A stretch of DNA of 64,000 nt from Candidatus Amunia macphersoniae. Its GTDB lineage: Bacteria; Chloroflexota; Dormibacteria; Aeolococcales; Aeolococcaceae. Made by a program: the position numbers and the translations under genes. Shown here one piece after another: positions 62,179-64,000 of this stretch (the first letter of the stretch is position 1; every line of letters begins with the position of its first letter). The DNA lies in contig JAEKNN010000009.1 of the NCBI GenBank assembly GCA_016464795.1, forward strand, positions 50,057 to 114,056, given 5' to 3'. The notes beneath the pieces were generated by a model that saw only the letters and a list, made by a program, of their open reading frames with translations, ran no database searches and was not told the DNA's origin.

Positions 62179-62934
62179 ATGTTCGACACCGACAAGTACG
62201 CGACAGCAACCATCGTCTCGCGTCGCGATCTCGCCGCCGATCTCTGGGTGGTGCGGATTCGCCCCGACGTCGAGCTGCCGTTCCGTCCGGGCCAGTACGT
62301 GACCCTGGGCCTGGAGCTGGACGGCCGGATCATCGAGCGTCCCTACTCGATCGCCTCGGATCCCGCCGAGCCCGAGATCGAGCTCTTCATCGAGCGGGTC
62401 GCCCAGGGCGAGCTGTCAGCGCCTCTCCACGACGTCCCAATCGGCTCTGCCACGCTGGTTCGCAAACGCTGCAAGGGGCTGTTCCTCAAAGACGCGCCGG
62501 TGCCGGACCACCCGTTGCTGTTGGTGTGCACGGTGACCGGCGTGGCCCCGTTCGTCAGCATGGTCCGAAGCCTCCGCCGGCGCCTCGAGGGCGGAGAGTG
62601 GACGGCAGAGCATGCGGTGATCGTGCTCCAGGGAGCGGCCCGCTCCGACGAGCTCGGCTATGCCGATGAGCTGCGCCGCCACCAGGCGGAGTGCGACTGG
62701 TTCACCTACGTGCCCACGGTCAGCCGGCCCTGGGAGGACACCGAGTGGAGAGGGGAGACCGGGCGTGTCGAGGACGTGCTCCGCAAGTACGCCGACGAGG
62801 CAGGCCTTCGACCAGGTTACGGCGCGATCTTCCTGTGCGGCAACCCCGGGATGATCGCCAACAGCCGCGGGATCATGACCAGGCACGGGTTCGCGGACAA
62901 GGCGATCCGCGAGGAGCAGTACTGGCCGGACTGA
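62179..62934 (+). CDS. Ferredoxin/flavodoxin-NADP reductase
   Basis: A 251-residue FNR-family oxidoreductase. The FAD-binding motif is IERPYSIASDP (R-x-Y-S), the NADP site is CTVTGVAPFVSMVRSL, and the closing AIFLCGNPGMIANSRGI is also typical; the C-terminus KAIREEQYWPD ends near the FAD ring. It moves electrons between NADPH and a ferredoxin or flavodoxin. ATG 62179 lies ten bases after a TACACT box, so the leader would be about three bases. Its stop is three bases from the convergent PCP_red protein's stop, which may use the same electron chain, though this is only context. Confidence 0.9.
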   Translation: MFDTDKYATATIVSRRDLAADLWVVRIRPDVELPFRPGQYVTLGLELDGRIIERPYSIASDPAEPEIELFIERVAQGELSAPLHDVPIGSATLVRKRCKGLFLKDAPVPDHPLLLVCTVTGVAPFVSMVRSLRRRLEGGEWTAEHAVIVLQGAARSDELGYADELRRHQAECDWFTYVPTVSRPWEDTEWRGETGRVEDVLRKYADEAGLRPGYGAIFLCGNPGMIANSRGIMTRHGFADKAIREEQYWPD

Positions 62935-62937
62935 CGG

Positions 62938-63651
62938 CTATTTGAACCCGTACATGCCCTCGTGGAAGTCGCCGGTCTCCGACCAGTGGGCGATGACCAG
63001 ATCGACCACCGCGTCATTGACCTCGGTGAGGCCCAGGGTTCGCGCGTTGCCCTCAACTGCTTCCAGCACCTGGCCACGGACGAACTCCGGGATCCTGTCG
63101 AATCGAGAGCGCGCCGAATCAGTCCACGGAAGGGCGTCGCGATCGCGCTCCTGGATGTTGTGTGAGACCCTTCCCCAGAGTTCGAACTTCACCTCCATCT
63201 CGCGCGGGGTGATGGTGGTGCCGAGGCCGAGCTTGCGGGCTGTCCACTCGACACGCCAGCGGGTCAGCTCACGGCAGAAGTCCGGCACCTCGGCGAGCCG
63301 ATCCTCGGCCTCCGCCGTCCAGGTGAAGACGGTCTCCTCGTCCGTCCTCTCGCTGAGCGGGTGTCCGTAACCGAGCTTCCTGCCAAGGGTGCGCACGAAG
63401 AGGTCGGTGATGCTCTCGACGCCGTCGCGCTGAGCGCGCGCCTCGACCACGCTCGCGGCCATCGTCTCGGCGCGGTCCTCCTCGAGGTGGCTGCCCGAGG
63501 CGCGGCCGCGGCTGGTTCGCGCCGCCTCCAGAGCCTCTGCCGTCCAGGCCACGGGGGAAAGGACTGGCCCGCCCGCACCGCCGGCGGGGCAGACGGCGTC
63601 GGCGGCGCCATGTGGAACCGGGCACCTGGATGGGGTCGCGTCGTCCGCCAA
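62938..63651 (-). CDS. Protein with two PCP_red domains
   Basis: A 237-residue protein starting at TTG 63651, with GGAGGA seven bases upstream. It carries two copies of the small helical PCP_red domain found at the C-terminus of the light-independent protochlorophyllide reductase B subunit: FTWTAEAEDRLAEVPDFCRE (~residue 108) and PWTDSARSRFDRIPEFVRGQ (~180), each followed by a W-x-x-R-K/T-L-G helix. The N-terminal ~60 residues include CPVPHG and a second Cys. No nitrogenase-like or chlorophyll genes are nearby, so this is a free-standing double-domain form, likely an electron-transfer or redox-adaptor protein. Function unknown. Confidence 0.75.
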   Translation of the reverse strand: MADDATPSRCPVPHGAADAVCPAGGAGGPVLSPVAWTAEALEAARTSRGRASGSHLEEDRAETMAASVVEARAQRDGVESITDLFVRTLGRKLGYGHPLSERTDEETVFTWTAEAEDRLAEVPDFCRELTRWRVEWTARKLGLGTTITPREMEVKFELWGRVSHNIQERDRDALPWTDSARSRFDRIPEFVRGQVLEAVEGNARTLGLTEVNDAVVDLVIAHWSETGDFHEGMYGFK

Positions 63652-63785
63652 CGATCATCCTCCACGCTCGTCCGCCGGGTCGCCGGGAATTCTACGCGGC
63701 TCTGCGTCGCCGCTCGCCGGTCGCCGCTCACCGGGTCCGGGGTCGATGCCCACCTCGCTATCATCACCAGCGCGGTGGTTGAGGC

Positions 63786-64000
63786 GTGAGGCTCGTGCCC
63801 ACGAACCCTCCACTGCACTGGCGCAGGCGGACCGGCACGGAGCAGATGTACTCCAACATCTACGTCGCTCTCGACAATTCCGAGCATTCGGACGCCGCCA
63901 GCACGGTGGCGCTGGACATGGCTGCGGCCTTCGGCTCGCGCCTCATCGGCATGCACGTGTACGCGGCGCGGATGCACGACTACCGCTTCAAGCAGATGGA
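63786..64000 (+). CDS. Universal stress protein, truncated by window end
   Basis: The frame runs off the right edge. From ATG 63846 it reads MYSNIYVALDNSEHSDAAST, then VALDMAAAFGSRLIGMHVYA, the beta1-alpha1-beta2 opening of a UspA domain with the nucleotide-contacting Asp. GTG 63786 and GTG 63795 are in-frame alternatives that would add up to 20 residues. The rest of the protein, including whether it has further domains, lies outside the window. Confidence 0.75.
   Translation, partial: MRLVPTNPPLHWRRRTGTEQMYSNIYVALDNSEHSDAASTVALDMAAAFGSRLIGMHVYAARMHDYRFKQM

Overview
The window is high-GC bacterial DNA with dense, mixed-strand genes and many GTG or TTG starts. Several genes begin only 6 to 10 bases after a TANNNT box, so leaderless mRNAs look common. 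Regulator families, polyamine catabolism, dodecin, SCP2, DoxX, PhzF and Baeyer-Villiger-type genes suggest a soil organism of the Actinomycetota or the Chloroflexota/Dormibacterota neighbourhood. That placement is inference from gene content; no rRNA or tRNA gene was seen to settle it.

Layout. 1-9.2 kb: a surface-glycan locus with multidomain glycosyltransferases, a detached coiled-coil protein, a methyltransferase, a Wzm/Wzt-type ABC exporter and a methyltransferase/coiled-coil/acetyltransferase fusion. 9.2-12.8 kb: a sulfotransferase, a TSUP transporter, APS kinase and ATP sulfurylase, which together could supply PAPS and sulfate the exported glycan. 12.9-25.7 kb: small membrane proteins, a cupin, a GH3 lipoprotein, YceI, a universal stress protein and an MFS transporter that share an operator-like motif, a hybrid histidine kinase preceded by an EAL-domain stump, two GNAT acetyltransferases, a VapBC pair, Lon protease and two gene remnants (UBP zinc finger, amidohydrolase). 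25.8-30.2 kb: a flavin monooxygenase and divergent TetR regulator, a class III cyclase, PhzF and SCP2.

30.2-38.3 kb is a coherent amine/GABA catabolic island: FAD amine oxidase, aminobutyraldehyde-type dehydrogenase, an unusual MerR+XRE+cupin regulator, a GabT-like aminotransferase, an APC permease and a second class III aminotransferase. A -35/-10 promoter and an operator-like palindrome lie between the regulator and gabT. 38.4-45.9 kb: a secreted protein, an alpha/beta hydrolase, a complete branched-chain amino-acid type ABC importer and a TetR regulator.

45.9-49.7 kb is the most unusual stretch. A protein of six 12-residue repeats ends in an eight-cysteine CxxC ladder and overlaps the TetR stop codon. 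It is followed by a tiny basic protein, a LytM/M23 peptidase with expandable proline-rich and collagen-like repeats, and two surface or membrane proteins with E-(A/S)-P-L/TM/poly-Arg segments, one of them frameshifted. 50-64 kb: a NarX-type kinase with an HTH-less response regulator, an MFS exporter, DoxX, dodecin, TrpRS, a LOG-like protein, an archaeal/eukaryotic-type TyrRS, aldose epimerase, a GntR-ABC operon with a perfect 18-bp palindrome, a peptidase E-like protein, a ferredoxin reductase, a protein with two PCP_red domains and the start of another universal stress protein.
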